Below, in pieces: positions 41,187 to 51,700 of a stretch of DNA of 58,552 nt. How positions within the stretch are numbered: the first letter of the stretch is position 1; each line of letters opens with the position of its first letter. This DNA comes from Burkholderiaceae bacterium (GTDB lineage: Bacteria; Pseudomonadota; Gammaproteobacteria; Burkholderiales; Burkholderiaceae_E): the NCBI GenBank assembly GCA_021463505.1, contig JAJTYR010000021.1, positions 1-58,552 on the forward strand, read 5' to 3'. The translations under genes were made by a program, and so were the position numbers. The notes beneath the pieces are model-generated. The model had not been told where the DNA came from and searched no databases. It worked only from the letters and a program-made list of their open reading frames with translations.

Positions 41187-42068
41187 TCAGTCCTCGAACG
41201 GCTGCGCCTCGACCCTGCGCAGCATCGCCATCAGCACCCCGGTGCAGACGATCAGCACGATCCCCGCCAGCGACACCGCGTCGGGGAACTGGCCGAAGAA
41301 GAGCAGGCCGAAGACCACCGCCATCACCGAGTGCGTATAACCGAACGGCGCGAGCGCCGCTGCCGAGCCGTGTTCGTAGGCACGCACCAGAAGCAGGTGG
41401 CCGAAGGCGCCGATCGCGCCCATCGCGACGAACAGCGCGCCCTGCAGCCACGTGCCGGGCAGCTGCCAGCGCCCGGGCGCGACCACGGCCAGCATCACCG
41501 CGGCCACCACCGCGCCGATGAACAGCGTCGCCAGCCCATTGTCGACGCCCGACAGTCTGCGCGTCAGCAACTGGTAGCCGACGATGAACAGCGCCGCGAG
41601 CAGTGGCAGCGCTGCCGCCCACCCGAACAGCGCGCTGCCCGGGCGCACGATCAGCAGCACGCCGCCGAAGCTGGCGGCCAGCGACAGCCAGGTGCCACGC
41701 GGCGCACGCTCGTGCATCAGGGTCACCGCGCCGACGGTGACCAGGATCGGCACGATCGAGACGATCGCCGTGGCCTCGGCCAGCGGCAGGTGGGCAATGC
41801 CGGAGAAGAAACACACCGACGACATGCCCAGGCACACGCCGCGCGCAACCTGCAGCGAGGGGCGCCGGGTGCGCAGCAGCGCGCGCCCCATCCGTGGCAG
41901 GAAGATCGCCGCCATCACGACGACGTGAAAGACGTAGCGCGCCCAGGCGACCAGCAGCGGGTGATGCGTCTGGGACAGATGCTTCGCGACGCTGTCGAGC
42001 AGTGCGAAGCTGACGCAGGCGCCGACCAGCAGGGCGATGGCGCGCAGCGGCGCGTGGTCGGCGTCCAT
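41187..42068 (-). CDS. DMT/EamA-family transporter
   Basis: A 293-residue inner-membrane protein with ten hydrophobic segments in two EamA repeats (about residues 8-135 and 150-285). LRAIALLVGACVSFALLDSVAKHL opens it, and the second repeat includes the FGYTHSVMAVVFGLLFFGQFPDAVSLAG segment. Such carriers export amino acids, nucleosides or drugs. It follows cysM by 22 bases on the same strand, so export of a cysteine-pathway metabolite is conceivable, but that is only context. Confidence 0.88.
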   Translation of the reverse strand: MDADHAPLRAIALLVGACVSFALLDSVAKHLSQTHHPLLVAWARYVFHVVVMAAIFLPRMGRALLRTRRPSLQVARGVCLGMSSVCFFSGIAHLPLAEATAIVSIVPILVTVGAVTLMHERAPRGTWLSLAASFGGVLLIVRPGSALFGWAAALPLLAALFIVGYQLLTRRLSGVDNGLATLFIGAVVAAVMLAVVAPGRWQLPGTWLQGALFVAMGAIGAFGHLLLVRAYEHGSAAALAPFGYTHSVMAVVFGLLFFGQFPDAVSLAGIVLIVCTGVLMAMLRRVEAQPFED

Positions 42069-42090
42069 CCGTGGGGAAGTCGGGCAGCGG

Positions 42091-43005
42091 CTATCCCGGG
42101 AACACGCCGGTAGACAGATAGCGGTCGCCGCGGTCGCAGACGACGAAGACGATCGTCGCGTTCTCGACCTCGCGGGCCAGCCGCAGCGCGATGCAGCACG
42201 CGCCTGCGGCCGATATCCCGCAGAAAACGCCCTCCTCCACGGCCAGGCGCCGCGTCATCTCCTCGGCGTCGACCTGCGAGACCGACTCGATGCGGTCGAC
42301 GCGCGCATGCCGGTAGATCTTCGGCATGTAGGCTTCGGGCCACTTGCGGATGCCCGGAATCGACGAACCGTCGGTCGGCTGGGCGCCGACGATGCACACC
42401 GCCGGGTTGCGCTCCTTCAGAAAGCGCGACACGCCGGTGATCGTGCCGGTGGTGCCCATTGCCGAAACGAAGTGCGTGATCCGGCCCTGCGTATCGTCCC
42501 AGATTTCGGGGCCGGTCGTCTCGTAGTGCGCTGCCCAGTTGTCGTCGTTCGAGAACTGGTCGAGCACCCGGCCCCGCCCTTCGCGCTGCATCTGATCGGC
42601 AAGATCGCGCGCGCCCTCCATGCCCTGCGCCTGCGTCACCAGGATCAGTTCCGCGCCATAGGCCTTCATCGACTGGCGTCGCTCGAGCGACAGGTTGTCC
42701 GGCATGATCAGCACCATCCGATAGCCGCGCAGCGCCGCCGCCATCGCCAGCCCGATGCCCGTGTTGCCCGAAGTCGCCTCGATCAGCGTGTCGCCGGGGC
42801 GGATCTCGCCGCGCGCCTCGGCGCGCGCGATCATCGCCAGCGCCGGGCGGTCCTTGACCGATCCGGCCGGGTTGTTGCCCTCCATCTTGCCCAGCACGAC
42901 GTTGCCCCGCTGATCACCGTCGGCGCCGGGGATGCGCTGCAGCCTCACCAGCGGCGTGCGGCCGATGGTCTGTTCGATCGTCGGATGGTCGGGGCGCTGG
43001 TTCAT
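42091..43005 (-). CDS. cysM: cysteine synthase B
   Basis: A PLP enzyme making cysteine from O-acetylserine and sulfide or thiosulfate. The product is 304 residues. The Schiff-base lysine is K51 in NPAGSVKDRPAL; the substrate loop TSGNTGIGLAMAAA and the PLP-phosphate loop GTTGTITG follow. The C-terminal CDRGDRYLSTGVFPG and EGVFCGISAAG fit CysM rather than CysK. It starts 19 bases after the oxyR stop, so oxidative-stress control of cysteine supply is plausible. Confidence 0.95.
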   Translation of the reverse strand: MNQRPDHPTIEQTIGRTPLVRLQRIPGADGDQRGNVVLGKMEGNNPAGSVKDRPALAMIARAEARGEIRPGDTLIEATSGNTGIGLAMAAALRGYRMVLIMPDNLSLERRQSMKAYGAELILVTQAQGMEGARDLADQMQREGRGRVLDQFSNDDNWAAHYETTGPEIWDDTQGRITHFVSAMGTTGTITGVSRFLKERNPAVCIVGAQPTDGSSIPGIRKWPEAYMPKIYRHARVDRIESVSQVDAEEMTRRLAVEEGVFCGISAAGACCIALRLAREVENATIVFVVCDRGDRYLSTGVFPG

Positions 43006-43024
43006 GATCGGCTCGCTCGCGGAT

Positions 43025-43969
43025 TCAGTGGAACACCGGACGCTCGTCCGGCAACGGCGTGACGCCGGGCAGATCAGCGGCGAGGATCGCGCGACGCACC
43101 GCCTCCATGGCCGGCACCCGTGTGAAGCTCTTGCGCCACACCAGCGACACACGCCGGTGCGGCGGCGGCGCCACGAACGGAATGTAACGCAGCAGCTCGT
43201 CCTCGCGCGGCTGCGCGCACGCGGTGCGGGGGAGCACCGTGACGCCGACACCCGAGGCCACCATGTGCCGGATCGTCTCGAGCGACGATCCCTCGAAGGT
43301 CTTCTGGATGCCGGCACTCGACTGCGAATGGCGCGACAGCTCGGGGCACACTTCGAGCACCTGGTCGCGAAAACAGTGGCCGGTGCCCAGCAGCAGCATC
43401 GTCTGCTCCTTCAGTTCGAGCGAGCGGATCGCCCTGCGCCGTGCCCACCGATGCCGCGCCGGCACCGCGACCACGAAGGGTTCGTCGTAGACGCCGAGCG
43501 TGGCCAGACCCTGGTCGGGAAACGGATCGGCGAGGATCGCGAGATCGATGTCGCCCTGGCGCAGCAGCTCGAGCAGTTTCACGGTGAAGTTCTCCTGAAG
43601 CAGCAGCGGCATCTGCGGCGCGTCCGCGATCATCCGCGGCACCAGCCGCGGCAGCAGATACGGGCCGATGGTGTAGATGACGCCCACGCGCAGCGGCCCG
43701 GCCAGCGGGTCCTTGCCCTGCGCCGCGATCTCGCGGATCGCATTGGTCTGCCCGAGCACGTGCTGCGCCTGCTCGACGATCCGGGCGCCCACGGGTGTGA
43801 TGCCGATCTCGCTGCCGCCACGCTCGAACAGCTGCACGCCCAGTTCCTCCTCGAGCTTGCGGATCGCCACCGACAGCGTCGGCTGGCTCACGAAGCAGGC
43901 TTCGGCCGCACGGCCGAAGTGGCGTTCGCGCGCCACGGCGACGATGTACTTGAGTTCGGTGAGTGTCAT
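43025..43969 (-). CDS. oxyR: hydrogen-peroxide-sensing regulator OxyR
   Basis: A LysR-type regulator that activates antioxidant genes on peroxide oxidation. The product is 314 residues. The N-terminal winged helix MTLTELKYIVAVARERHFGRAAEACFVSQPTLS is typical. The redox cysteines are at exactly C199 and C208 (GHCFRDQVLEVCPE), the E. coli numbering, which distinguishes OxyR from other LysR proteins. It is divergent from dgoK (47-base gap) and upstream of cysM; autoregulation from that gap is likely. Confidence 0.95.
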   Translation of the reverse strand: MTLTELKYIVAVARERHFGRAAEACFVSQPTLSVAIRKLEEELGVQLFERGGSEIGITPVGARIVEQAQHVLGQTNAIREIAAQGKDPLAGPLRVGVIYTIGPYLLPRLVPRMIADAPQMPLLLQENFTVKLLELLRQGDIDLAILADPFPDQGLATLGVYDEPFVVAVPARHRWARRRAIRSLELKEQTMLLLGTGHCFRDQVLEVCPELSRHSQSSAGIQKTFEGSSLETIRHMVASGVGVTVLPRTACAQPREDELLRYIPFVAPPPHRRVSLVWRKSFTRVPAMEAVRRAILAADLPGVTPLPDERPVFH

Positions 43970-44016
43970 GGCGCGTCCACGATGATAGCAAGCGGCTGCT
44001 CGGGCATACTGCAGGG

Positions 44017-44982
44017 ATGCCCGCGACGCCCGAGCCCGCCGCAACTGCATCCCACTCCGACGCCGCATCGCTGATCGGTGTCGACTGGGGATCGAGCGCG
44101 CTGCGCGCCTGGCTGATCGGCCCCGGTGGCATCGCGGCGCGTCGTGAGTCGTCGGCCGGCGTGGCCAGCATCGCCGGCGGGCGCTTTCGCGCGGCATTCG
44201 AAGCGCTGTGTGGCGACTGGCTCGCGCGCGCGCCGGTGCTGCCGGTGATCGCCTGCGGCATGATCGGCAGTCGCGACGGGTGGCGCGATGCGGGTCGCCT
44301 GCGAACGCCTGCCGGGCTCGAGGCGCTGGCCCGGCACCTGGCGAACTTCGACGATCTGATGGGCCGGCCGTTCAGGGTCGTGCCCGGGCTGGTGGCGCGC
44401 GGCCAGATCGACTCGCCCGACCTGATGCGCGGTGGCGAGACGCAGGCGATCGGAGCGCTGCAGGACCGCGAAGGACTGTTCGTGCTGCCGGGCACGCATT
44501 GCCGCTGGGTCGAGCTGCGCGACCGACAGATCGTCGCCTTCCGCACCTACATGACCGGCGAGCTCTACGCGCTGCTGTGCCGGCGCTCGACGCTGGCCAG
44601 CGTGTGCAGCGACCCCGACGACTCGCCGCAGCACCAGGCCGAAGCGCTGCGCGCCTTCGACGAAGGCGTCGATCACGCCGGCGCGCAACCCGGGTCGCTG
44701 ACGCACCTGCTGTTCACCGCACGCACCGAGACCCTGCTCGGCGGGCTTGCGGCTCACCAGGTCCCCGCCTATCTGTCGGGCCTGCTGATCGGCGCGGAGA
44801 TCCGCGACGCGTCCGCCTGGTCGCCGCACGACCTGGTACCGACCGTGGTGGCGCGCAGCGAGCTCTCGTCGCGCTACGCGCGCGCGATGCACCGGCTCGC
44901 GCTTCACGGCAGGGTGGCCGACGGCGACTCGGCCGCCGTCGGATTGGCCGCGATTGCGCGCGCCGCGGCACTGGCCCGGTAA
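44017..44982 (+). CDS. dgoK: 2-dehydro-3-deoxygalactonokinase
   Basis: Phosphorylates 2-keto-3-deoxygalactonate in galactonate catabolism. The product is 321 residues. The family opening LIGVDWGSSALRAWLI, ACGMIGSRDGW, MRGGETQAIGAL, LPGTHCRWVEL and YLSGLLIGAEI all match the DgoK family. The first 17 residues are a poorly conserved extension. No dgoA, dgoD or transporter is adjacent, so it is an orphan between oxyR and recG; the function is inferred from the family alone. Confidence 0.88.
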   Translation: MPATPEPAATASHSDAASLIGVDWGSSALRAWLIGPGGIAARRESSAGVASIAGGRFRAAFEALCGDWLARAPVLPVIACGMIGSRDGWRDAGRLRTPAGLEALARHLANFDDLMGRPFRVVPGLVARGQIDSPDLMRGGETQAIGALQDREGLFVLPGTHCRWVELRDRQIVAFRTYMTGELYALLCRRSTLASVCSDPDDSPQHQAEALRAFDEGVDHAGAQPGSLTHLLFTARTETLLGGLAAHQVPAYLSGLLIGAEIRDASAWSPHDLVPTVVARSELSSRYARAMHRLALHGRVADGDSAAVGLAAIARAAALAR

Positions 44983-44992
44983 AGCCGGGGGA

Positions 44993-45020
44993 CCGGGTGC
45001 ACGCCGGGCCGTGCACCCGG
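44993..45020. terminator. bidirectional hairpin between dgoK and recG
   Basis: A perfect 10-base stem CCGGGTGCAC/GTGCACCCGG with an 8-base loop sits in the 61-base gap between two convergent stops. No T-run is present on either strand. Confidence 0.5.
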
Positions 45021-45043
45021 GCACGCCCGGGTCGATCACCCGC

Positions 45044-47101
45044 TCAGGCGCGCAGGAACTCCTCGCGTCCACCGAACCAGCGTTGCAGGTGCTCGTCGAC
45101 CCGCGCCGGATCATCGCGCAGCAGCGCTGCCGCCACCTCGCGCGCGGCCCCGAGCAGGTCGCTGTCGCGTTCGAGGTCGGCAAAGCGCAGCAGCGCCTCG
45201 CCGGACTGGCGCGCGCCGAGGAATTCGCCGGGGCCGCGCTGGAGCAGGTCGCGCCGTGCGATCTCGAAACCGTCACCGGTTTCGTACAACGTCTTCAGCC
45301 GTTCGCGCGCCGCCGCCGACAGCGGCCCACGGTACATCAGCACGCAGACGCTCTCGCCCGAACCGCGACCGACGCGGCCGCGCAACTGGTGCAGCTGCGC
45401 GAGGCCGAAGCGCTCGGCGTGCTCGACCACCATCAGCGTCGCGTTGGGCACGTCGACGCCGACCTCGATCACGGTCGTCGCGACCAGCACCTGCAGCGCT
45501 GCACTCGCGAACTGCGCCATCACCGCCTGCTTGTCCGCCGACGGCAGCCGGCCGTGCACCAGCCCGACGCGCAGCGGCGCCAGTTCGCGCACCAGCGCGG
45601 CGTGGGCGTCGATCGCGCTCTGCAGGTCGAGTGCCTCGCTCTCCGCGATCAGCGGGCACACCCAGTAGACCTGGCGTCCGGCGGCGGCCGCAGCGCGCAC
45701 GCGCGCCACGACCTCGTCGCGGCGCGCATCGGACACCAGCCTGGTGAGCACGGGCTTGCGACCCGGCGGCAGCTCGTCGATCACCGAAACGTCGAGGTCC
45801 GCGTAGTACGACATCGCCAGCGTACGCGGAATCGGCGTCGCGCTCATCATCAACTGGTGCGGCACGACGGTGGTCGTCGCCTCGAGCCGGTCACGCAGCG
45901 CCAGGCGCTGCGCCACGCCGAATCGATGCTGCTCGTCGACGATTGCCAGCCCGAGCCGCGCGAACGCGACCGCATCCTCGATCAGCGCATGCGTGCCGAT
46001 CAGCAGCTGCGCCTCGCCGGAAGCGGCGCGCGCGCGCGCCGCTCTCTTTTCGGGCTCTTTCAATGACCCGGACAACCAGGCGATGCGCACGCCGATCCGC
46101 TCCAGCCACGGGCCGATCCTGCGCAGGTGCTGCTCGGCGAGAATTTCGGTGGGCGCCATGATCGCGGCCTGCCAGCCGCTGCCGATCGCCTGCGCCGCGG
46201 CGAGTGCGGCGATCACCGTCTTGCCGCTGCCGACATCGCCCTGCAGCAGCCGGTTCATCGGCTGCGCTGTCGCCAGCTCTCCGGCGATTTGCGTCCAGAC
46301 GCGCTGCTGGGCACCGGTGAGGCGGAATGGCAGCGCCTGCAGCAGGCACCGTGCGAGCACGTCGTCGGACAGCGTCGGCGCACGCTGCGCCGCGCGGGCC
46401 GCGCGCGCGCGCTGCAGCGACAGTTGCTGGGCGAGCAATTCGTCGAAGATCACGCGTCGCCATGCCGGCGTCGTGCGCTCGTGCAGTGCACGGGCGGAGG
46501 TGTCGGGCGCCGGTTGATGGATCGCGCGCAGCGCGTCGGCCGACGCCGGCAGGCCCAGCGCGGCGAGCACCGCGGCGGGCACCGTTTCCGGCCACTGCAC
46601 GGCACGCAGTGCGCGCAGGATCGTGGCGCGCAGCCGCGCCTGCCCGAGGCCGGAAACCGTGGGATAGACCGGCGTCAGTGCCTGCGGCAGCGGCTCGCCC
46701 TCGTCGACGACGCGGTAGCGCGGATGCACCATCTCGAGCCCGAACAGGCCGCCACGCGCCTCGCCGAAAGCGCGCACGCGGTTGCCGACGGCGAACTGGC
46801 GCAGTTGCGAGCCGTAGAAGTGGAAGAAGCGCAGCGTGATCGAACCGCTGTCGTCGCGCAATTCGACCGCCAGCGTGCGCCGCGGCCGCGCGACGATCTC
46901 CTGGCGCACGACCACGCCCTGCACCTGGGCCGTTTCGCCCGGGCGCAGCGCACCGAGCGCGGTAATGCGGGTTTCGTCCTCGTAACGGATCGGCAGGTGC
47001 AGGACGAGGTCCTGCTCGCGCCGGATGCCCAGCCGGGCGAACAGCGTCGCCCCGGAGGACGTCGAGGCCGCGGCGGCGACCTCGCTAGTGCGGCGCGCCA
47101 C
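45044..47101 (-). CDS. recG: ATP-dependent DNA helicase RecG
   Basis: A branch-migrating helicase that remodels stalled forks. The product is 685 residues. The N-terminal wedge/OB domain (about 60-160) includes LHLPIRYEDETRI and LRFFHFYGSQLRQF. Helicase motifs: I GDVGSGKT, Ia APTEILAEQH, II DEQH, III MSATPIPRT, and QLRGRVGRG for motif VI. Start is GTG 47101 (ARRTSEV...); the ribosome binding site is weak. It is 21 bases downstream of ridA. oxyR and recG are neighbours in many Burkholderiales. Confidence 0.96.
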   Translation of the reverse strand: MARRTSEVAAAASTSSGATLFARLGIRREQDLVLHLPIRYEDETRITALGALRPGETAQVQGVVVRQEIVARPRRTLAVELRDDSGSITLRFFHFYGSQLRQFAVGNRVRAFGEARGGLFGLEMVHPRYRVVDEGEPLPQALTPVYPTVSGLGQARLRATILRALRAVQWPETVPAAVLAALGLPASADALRAIHQPAPDTSARALHERTTPAWRRVIFDELLAQQLSLQRARAARAAQRAPTLSDDVLARCLLQALPFRLTGAQQRVWTQIAGELATAQPMNRLLQGDVGSGKTVIAALAAAQAIGSGWQAAIMAPTEILAEQHLRRIGPWLERIGVRIAWLSGSLKEPEKRAARARAASGEAQLLIGTHALIEDAVAFARLGLAIVDEQHRFGVAQRLALRDRLEATTTVVPHQLMMSATPIPRTLAMSYYADLDVSVIDELPPGRKPVLTRLVSDARRDEVVARVRAAAAAGRQVYWVCPLIAESEALDLQSAIDAHAALVRELAPLRVGLVHGRLPSADKQAVMAQFASAALQVLVATTVIEVGVDVPNATLMVVEHAERFGLAQLHQLRGRVGRGSGESVCVLMYRGPLSAAARERLKTLYETGDGFEIARRDLLQRGPGEFLGARQSGEALLRFADLERDSDLLGAAREVAAALLRDDPARVDEHLQRWFGGREEFLRA

Positions 47102-47122
47102 TGCACACGATCCGCGCCGCCC

Positions 47123-47515
47123 TCAATCGAGGACCACGATCGCCTCGGCCTCGAAGATCGCCCCGCGCGGCAGGCTGGCGACACCGACGGTCGAGCGCGC
47201 CGGATACGGCTGCGCGAAGTGGCGCTGCATGACCTCGTTGACCGCCGGGAAGTTGCCGGGATCGGTGAGGAACAGCGTGAGTTTCACGCAGTGCGCGAGC
47301 GAGCCGCCGGCGGCCTCGACCACCGCCTTCATGTTGCGGAACACCTGCTCGGCCTGCGCCTCGATGCCGCCGCCGACCAGCTGGCCGCTGGCGGGGTCCA
47401 GCGCAATCTGCCCCGACAGGTAGACGGTGTCGCCGGCACGCACCGCCTGCGAATAGGGCCCGATCGCCGCCGGCGCGCCGGACGTGGAAACGATGGTACG
47501 GTGGGTCGTGGTCAT
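47123..47515 (-). CDS. ridA: RidA-family enamine/imine deaminase
   Basis: Hydrolyses reactive 2-aminoacrylate-type enamines released by PLP enzymes. The product is 130 residues. Hallmarks: [27 protein letters not shown], the [16 protein letters not shown] strand, [24 protein letters not shown], with the Arg of PARSTV as substrate-carboxylate ligand. The M at MTTTHRT (47515) is preferred over an upstream in-frame ATG at 47560, which would overlap the preceding gene. Confidence 0.95.
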   Translation of the reverse strand: MTTTHRTIVSTSGAPAAIGPYSQAVRAGDTVYLSGQIALDPASGQLVGGGIEAQAEQVFRNMKAVVEAAGGSLAHCVKLTLFLTDPGNFPAVNEVMQRHFAQPYPARSTVGVASLPRGAIFEAEAIVVLD

Positions 47516-47549
47516 GGTCGTTCTCGCGGCGATGGTGGCGGAATCGGTG

Positions 47550-48125
47550 TCAGGTCGCATTCGCGGGCAGCGGGAAGATCAGGCAGGTGGTGGAGGCCCA
47601 CGCATACATGCGGCCGGCCGCGTCGACCAGCCGCCCCTGGGCCACGCCGATCTGCCGCGAGACGTTGACGACGTGCGCTTCGGCGCGCACCGGGCCGGTC
47701 TTGTCGGTGAGTGCGCGCACGTAGTTCACCTTCAGCTCCAGCGTGGTGTAGACGAAACCCTGCTCGAGCATCGTGTGCACCGCGCAGCCGAGCGCCGAGT
47801 CGAGCAGCGTCGCGATGTAGCCGCCGTGCACCGAACCGATCGGGTTGTAGTAGTCGGGCTTGGGCGTCCCCTGGAAGACCATGTGGCCGCGCTCGGCTTC
47901 CACCGGCACGAAGTCGAGCGTCTGGAAGATCGGCGCCGACGGCACCTCGCCGCGCCCGATGCGCTCGAGGAACTGGAGCCCTGTGGTACGTCCGAGTTCC
48001 CCGGCCGGGATCTTGCCCGGCGGGGCCATCAGCAGCCGCACCTCGCGCTCGCGGGCCAGCCACAGCTCGAGCGTGGCGTCGGCGTCGGTCGCTTCCGGGG
48101 GGCGTCGGGTATTCATCGGCCGCAT
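47550..48125 (-). CDS. PaaI-type hotdog thioesterase
   Basis: An acyl-CoA thioesterase of the 4HBT/PaaI type, 191 residues. The hotdog helix motif [23 protein letters not shown] holds the catalytic region (HGG with the following Asp), and [14 protein letters not shown] forms the next strand. The first 45 residues are an extension with no recognised domain. Start ATG 48125 or 48116. It is upstream of ridA by 34 bases on the same strand, so co-transcription with ridA-recG is likely. Substrate unknown. Confidence 0.88.
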   Translation of the reverse strand: MRPMNTRRPPEATDADATLELWLAREREVRLLMAPPGKIPAGELGRTTGLQFLERIGRGEVPSAPIFQTLDFVPVEAERGHMVFQGTPKPDYYNPIGSVHGGYIATLLDSALGCAVHTMLEQGFVYTTLELKVNYVRALTDKTGPVRAEAHVVNVSRQIGVAQGRLVDAAGRMYAWASTTCLIFPLPANAT

Positions 48126-48239
48126 CGTATCAAGCGGAAGTCGACCCGGCCGCGATCACCCGAAGCGATCGGCGTCGCCATGCACGATTTCCGGCACGCC
48201 CCGTCGCGAAACAGCGATCCGGTCGGCATGGTCTTTCGC

Positions 48240-48662
48240 TCAGCGCCCGGACGTCGTCGAAAACACCGTCTCGAGCGCGATCGCCAGCACCGACATCATC
48301 AGCGTGGCGCCGAGGATCAGCGAGGCCATTGCAATCAGCACTGCGGGCCATCCGCTGGCCGAACGTCGTCCCGAACCGGCATTGCGCTGCGCATCCCACT
48401 TCGCGTCGGGCGTCAGGCAGATCACGATCGCCTCGAGCATCGCCGCCAGCGCGACGGCCGCGGCGAGGAAGAAGCCAGGGTGCCGGTACCACGGCTCGGC
48501 GCGCAGCGCGAGCGCCATCGCAGGCAGCGACCACAGCGGATAGACCCACCACCCGCGCGCGCCCAGGTACAGGCGATGGGCGCCGAGCGGGCCGGCGAAC
48601 AGCGCGAGCGCGCCCGCGACGGTCTTCGAGCGGTGCGCGCGGGTGTTGGCGTCATCGGTCAT
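48240..48662 (-). CDS. TM2-domain membrane protein
   Basis: A 140-residue membrane protein. The TM2 domain signature is [23 protein letters not shown] (residues 12-34), followed by hydrophobic segments at about 37-55, 62-80 and 106-130. No function is known for bacterial TM2 proteins. It is divergently transcribed from uvrA, with 51 bases between the starts. A much longer open frame on this strand continues under uvrA and is an artefact of GC bias. Confidence 0.8.
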   Translation of the reverse strand: MTDDANTRAHRSKTVAGALALFAGPLGAHRLYLGARGWWVYPLWSLPAMALALRAEPWYRHPGFFLAAAVALAAMLEAIVICLTPDAKWDAQRNAGSGRRSASGWPAVLIAMASLILGATLMMSVLAIALETVFSTTSGR

Positions 48663-48713
48663 CGGCAGGATTCCAGGGACGGCCCGAACGCCATTGTCCG
48701 ATATCCGTCGACG

Positions 48714-51700
48714 ATGCTGATAGACTCGACCGGCCTTCTTCCCGCACTGCCCGACCGCTCCATGCTCCCCCGTGACGTGCCCGCCTCCGAAGAGGCGCCG
48801 GGCCGGCCGCTGCAATCGGCGCCGCGGCGCGCGATCCGCATTCGTGGCGCGCGCCAGAACAACCTGAAGAACGTCGACCTCGACATCCCGACCGGCGAAC
48901 TCGTCGTGGTGACCGGCGTCTCGGGCTCGGGCAAGTCGTCGCTGGTGTTCGACACGCTGTACGCCGAGGGGCAGCGCCGCTACGTCGAGACCTTCTCGGC
49001 CTATGCGCGGCAGTTCCTCGACCGGATGGACAAGCCGCAGGTCGACCGGATCGAGGGCGTGCCGCCGGCGATCGCGATCGACCAGACCAACCCGGTGCGC
49101 ACCTCGCGCTCCACGGTCGGCACGATGACCGAGCTGAACGACCACCTGAAGCTGCTGTTCGCCCGCGCAGCGACGCTGCATTGCCGGCGCTGCGCGCGGC
49201 CGGTGCGACGCGACACGGTAGCGAGTGCCGGCGCGGCGATCGCCGCGCGCGCGGCCGCGATCGGCGATCCGCGGCTCGTGATCAGCTTTCCGATTCCGGT
49301 ACCGGCGAACTTCACCGAGGACGAGGTCCGCTCCCACCTGCTGGCGCAGGGCTACGCGCGCGTGCAGACGATCGACGGCGCCGCCGACGCCCGGATCCTG
49401 CACGTCGCGCAGGATCGCTTCCGCGCCGGCGCGGTCGAAGACGCGCGGGCCGCCGAAGCGATCGAGGCGGCACTCGGGCGCGGCCACGGCCGCATGTCGG
49501 TGCACGTGCTCGACGACGACGGCAACGAGCAGGTGCGCTGGCGCTTCAGCAGCGGGTTGCATTGCGCCGACTGCGACATCGCCTACGCGGATCCGCTGCC
49601 GAGCCGGTTCTCGTTCAATTCGCCACTCGGCGCCTGCGAGACCTGCCGCGGCTTCGGCCGCGTGATCGGCATCGACCTCGGCCTGGTGATCCCCGACGAG
49701 GGCAAGACGCTGGCCGCAGGCGCGATCAAGCCGTGGCAGACCGAGAGCTTCCGGGAGTGCCAGCGCGACCTCGCAAGATTCGCGGCGAAGGCTGGCGTGC
49801 CGATGGACGTTCCGTGGCACGCGCTCTCCGACGCGCAGCGGCGCTGGGTGACCGAGGGCGGCAACGACTGGACCGGCAAGTGGGAGAAGCAGTGGTACGG
49901 CATCCGCCACTTCTTCGACTGGCTCGAGTCGAAAGCGTACCGGATGCACATCCGGGTGCTGCTGTCGAAATACCGCTCGTACACGCCCTGCCCGTCCTGC
50001 CGCGGTGCGCGCCTGAAGCCCGATGCACTGCTGTGGCGTGTCGGTTCGCTCGCGCAGGCGCGCGCGGCGCTGTCGGGCGACACATCGTACGCGCGCTTCC
50101 TGCCGGCGGACGTCGAATGGAGCGACACGCAGTTGCAGCAGATCGCCGGCCTGTCGATCCACGACCTGATGCTGCTGCCGATCGACCGGGTGGCCGGCTT
50201 CTTCGATGCGCTGGCGTTGCCCGCACCGCTCGACGACGCCACCGACCTGCTGCTGGGCGAGTTGCGCGCGCGGCTGCGCTACCTGCAGCAGGTCGGGCTC
50301 GGCTACCTGACGCTCGACCGTCAGTCGCGCACGCTGTCGGGCGGCGAGGTGCAGCGCATCAACCTGACCACCGCGCTGGGCACCTCGCTGGTGAACACGC
50401 TGTTCGTCCTCGACGAGCCGTCGATCGGGTTGCACCCGCGCGACATCAACCGGGTGATCGGTGTCATGCAGCGCCTGCGCGATGCCGGCAATTCGCTGGT
50501 GGTGGTCGAGCACGATCCGCAGGTGATGTTCGCCGCCGACCGGATGATCGACATCGGCCCCGGCCCCGGCGAGCGCGGCGGGCGCGTCGTCTTCGACGGC
50601 AACCCGCAGGCGCTGCGCGCCGCCGGCACGCTGACCGGCGACTACCTGTCGGGACGCAGACAGGTCGACACCGGCCATCCGCGATCGGTGAGTCCGTCGA
50701 CGCAGAAGCTGCTGCTCGAAGGCGCGCGCGCACACAACCTGAAGCACGTCTCGGTCGAGATTCCGCTCGGGCGACTGGTCTGCCTGACCGGCGTCTCGGG
50801 CAGCGGCAAGTCCACGCTGATGCAGCACGTGCTGCTGCCCGCACTGCTGAAGGCGCGCGGCAGGCCCACCGAATCGCCGGGCGCGCACGACCGGCTGCTC
50901 GGCGACGACCGGATCGGCGACGTGGTCTTCGTCGACCAGTCGCCGATCGGCAAGACCGCGCGCAGCAATCCGGTCAGCTACGTCGGTGCGTTCGATCCGA
51001 TCCGCAAGCGCTTCGCGGCGACCGACCTGGCGCGCGAGCGTGGCTACACCGCCGGCACCTTCAGTTTCAACGCCGGCGACGGGCGCTGCCCCACCTGCGG
51101 CGGCAACGGCTTCGAGCACGTCGAGATGCAGTTCCTGTCCGACGTCTACCTGCGCTGCCCCGACTGCGACGGCAAGCGCTTCCGTGCCGAGGTGCTCGAA
51201 GTCGCGATCGCCGGCCGCGACGGTCGCGCGCGCTCGGTCGCCGAAGTGCTCGACCTCACCGTCCACGAGGCGCTCGGAGTGTTCGCCGGCGAACGCGACG
51301 TCCGCGCCAGGCTGCAGCCGCTGGCCGACGTCGGCCTCGACTACCTGCGTCTCGGCCAGCCGGTGCCGACGCTCTCCGGCGGCGAGGCCCAGCGACTCAA
51401 GCTCGCGGGCTTCCTCGCGGAAGCCGCCAGCCAGGGTCTCGCACAGCCTGCCGCGCCCGGCCATGCCTTCGCGAAGACCGGCCGCCGCGGCACGCTGTTC
51501 ATGTTCGACGAGCCGACCACCGGGCTGCACTTCGACGACGTCGCGAAGCTGCTGCGAGCCCTGCGCAAGCTGCTCGCTGCCGGCCACTCGCTGCTGGTCA
51601 TCGAGCACAACCTCGACCTGGTCCGCGCCGCCGACTGGCTGATCGACCTGGGACCCGAGGGCGGCGACGCCGGCGGCCACGTCGTGGCCACCGGCACCCC

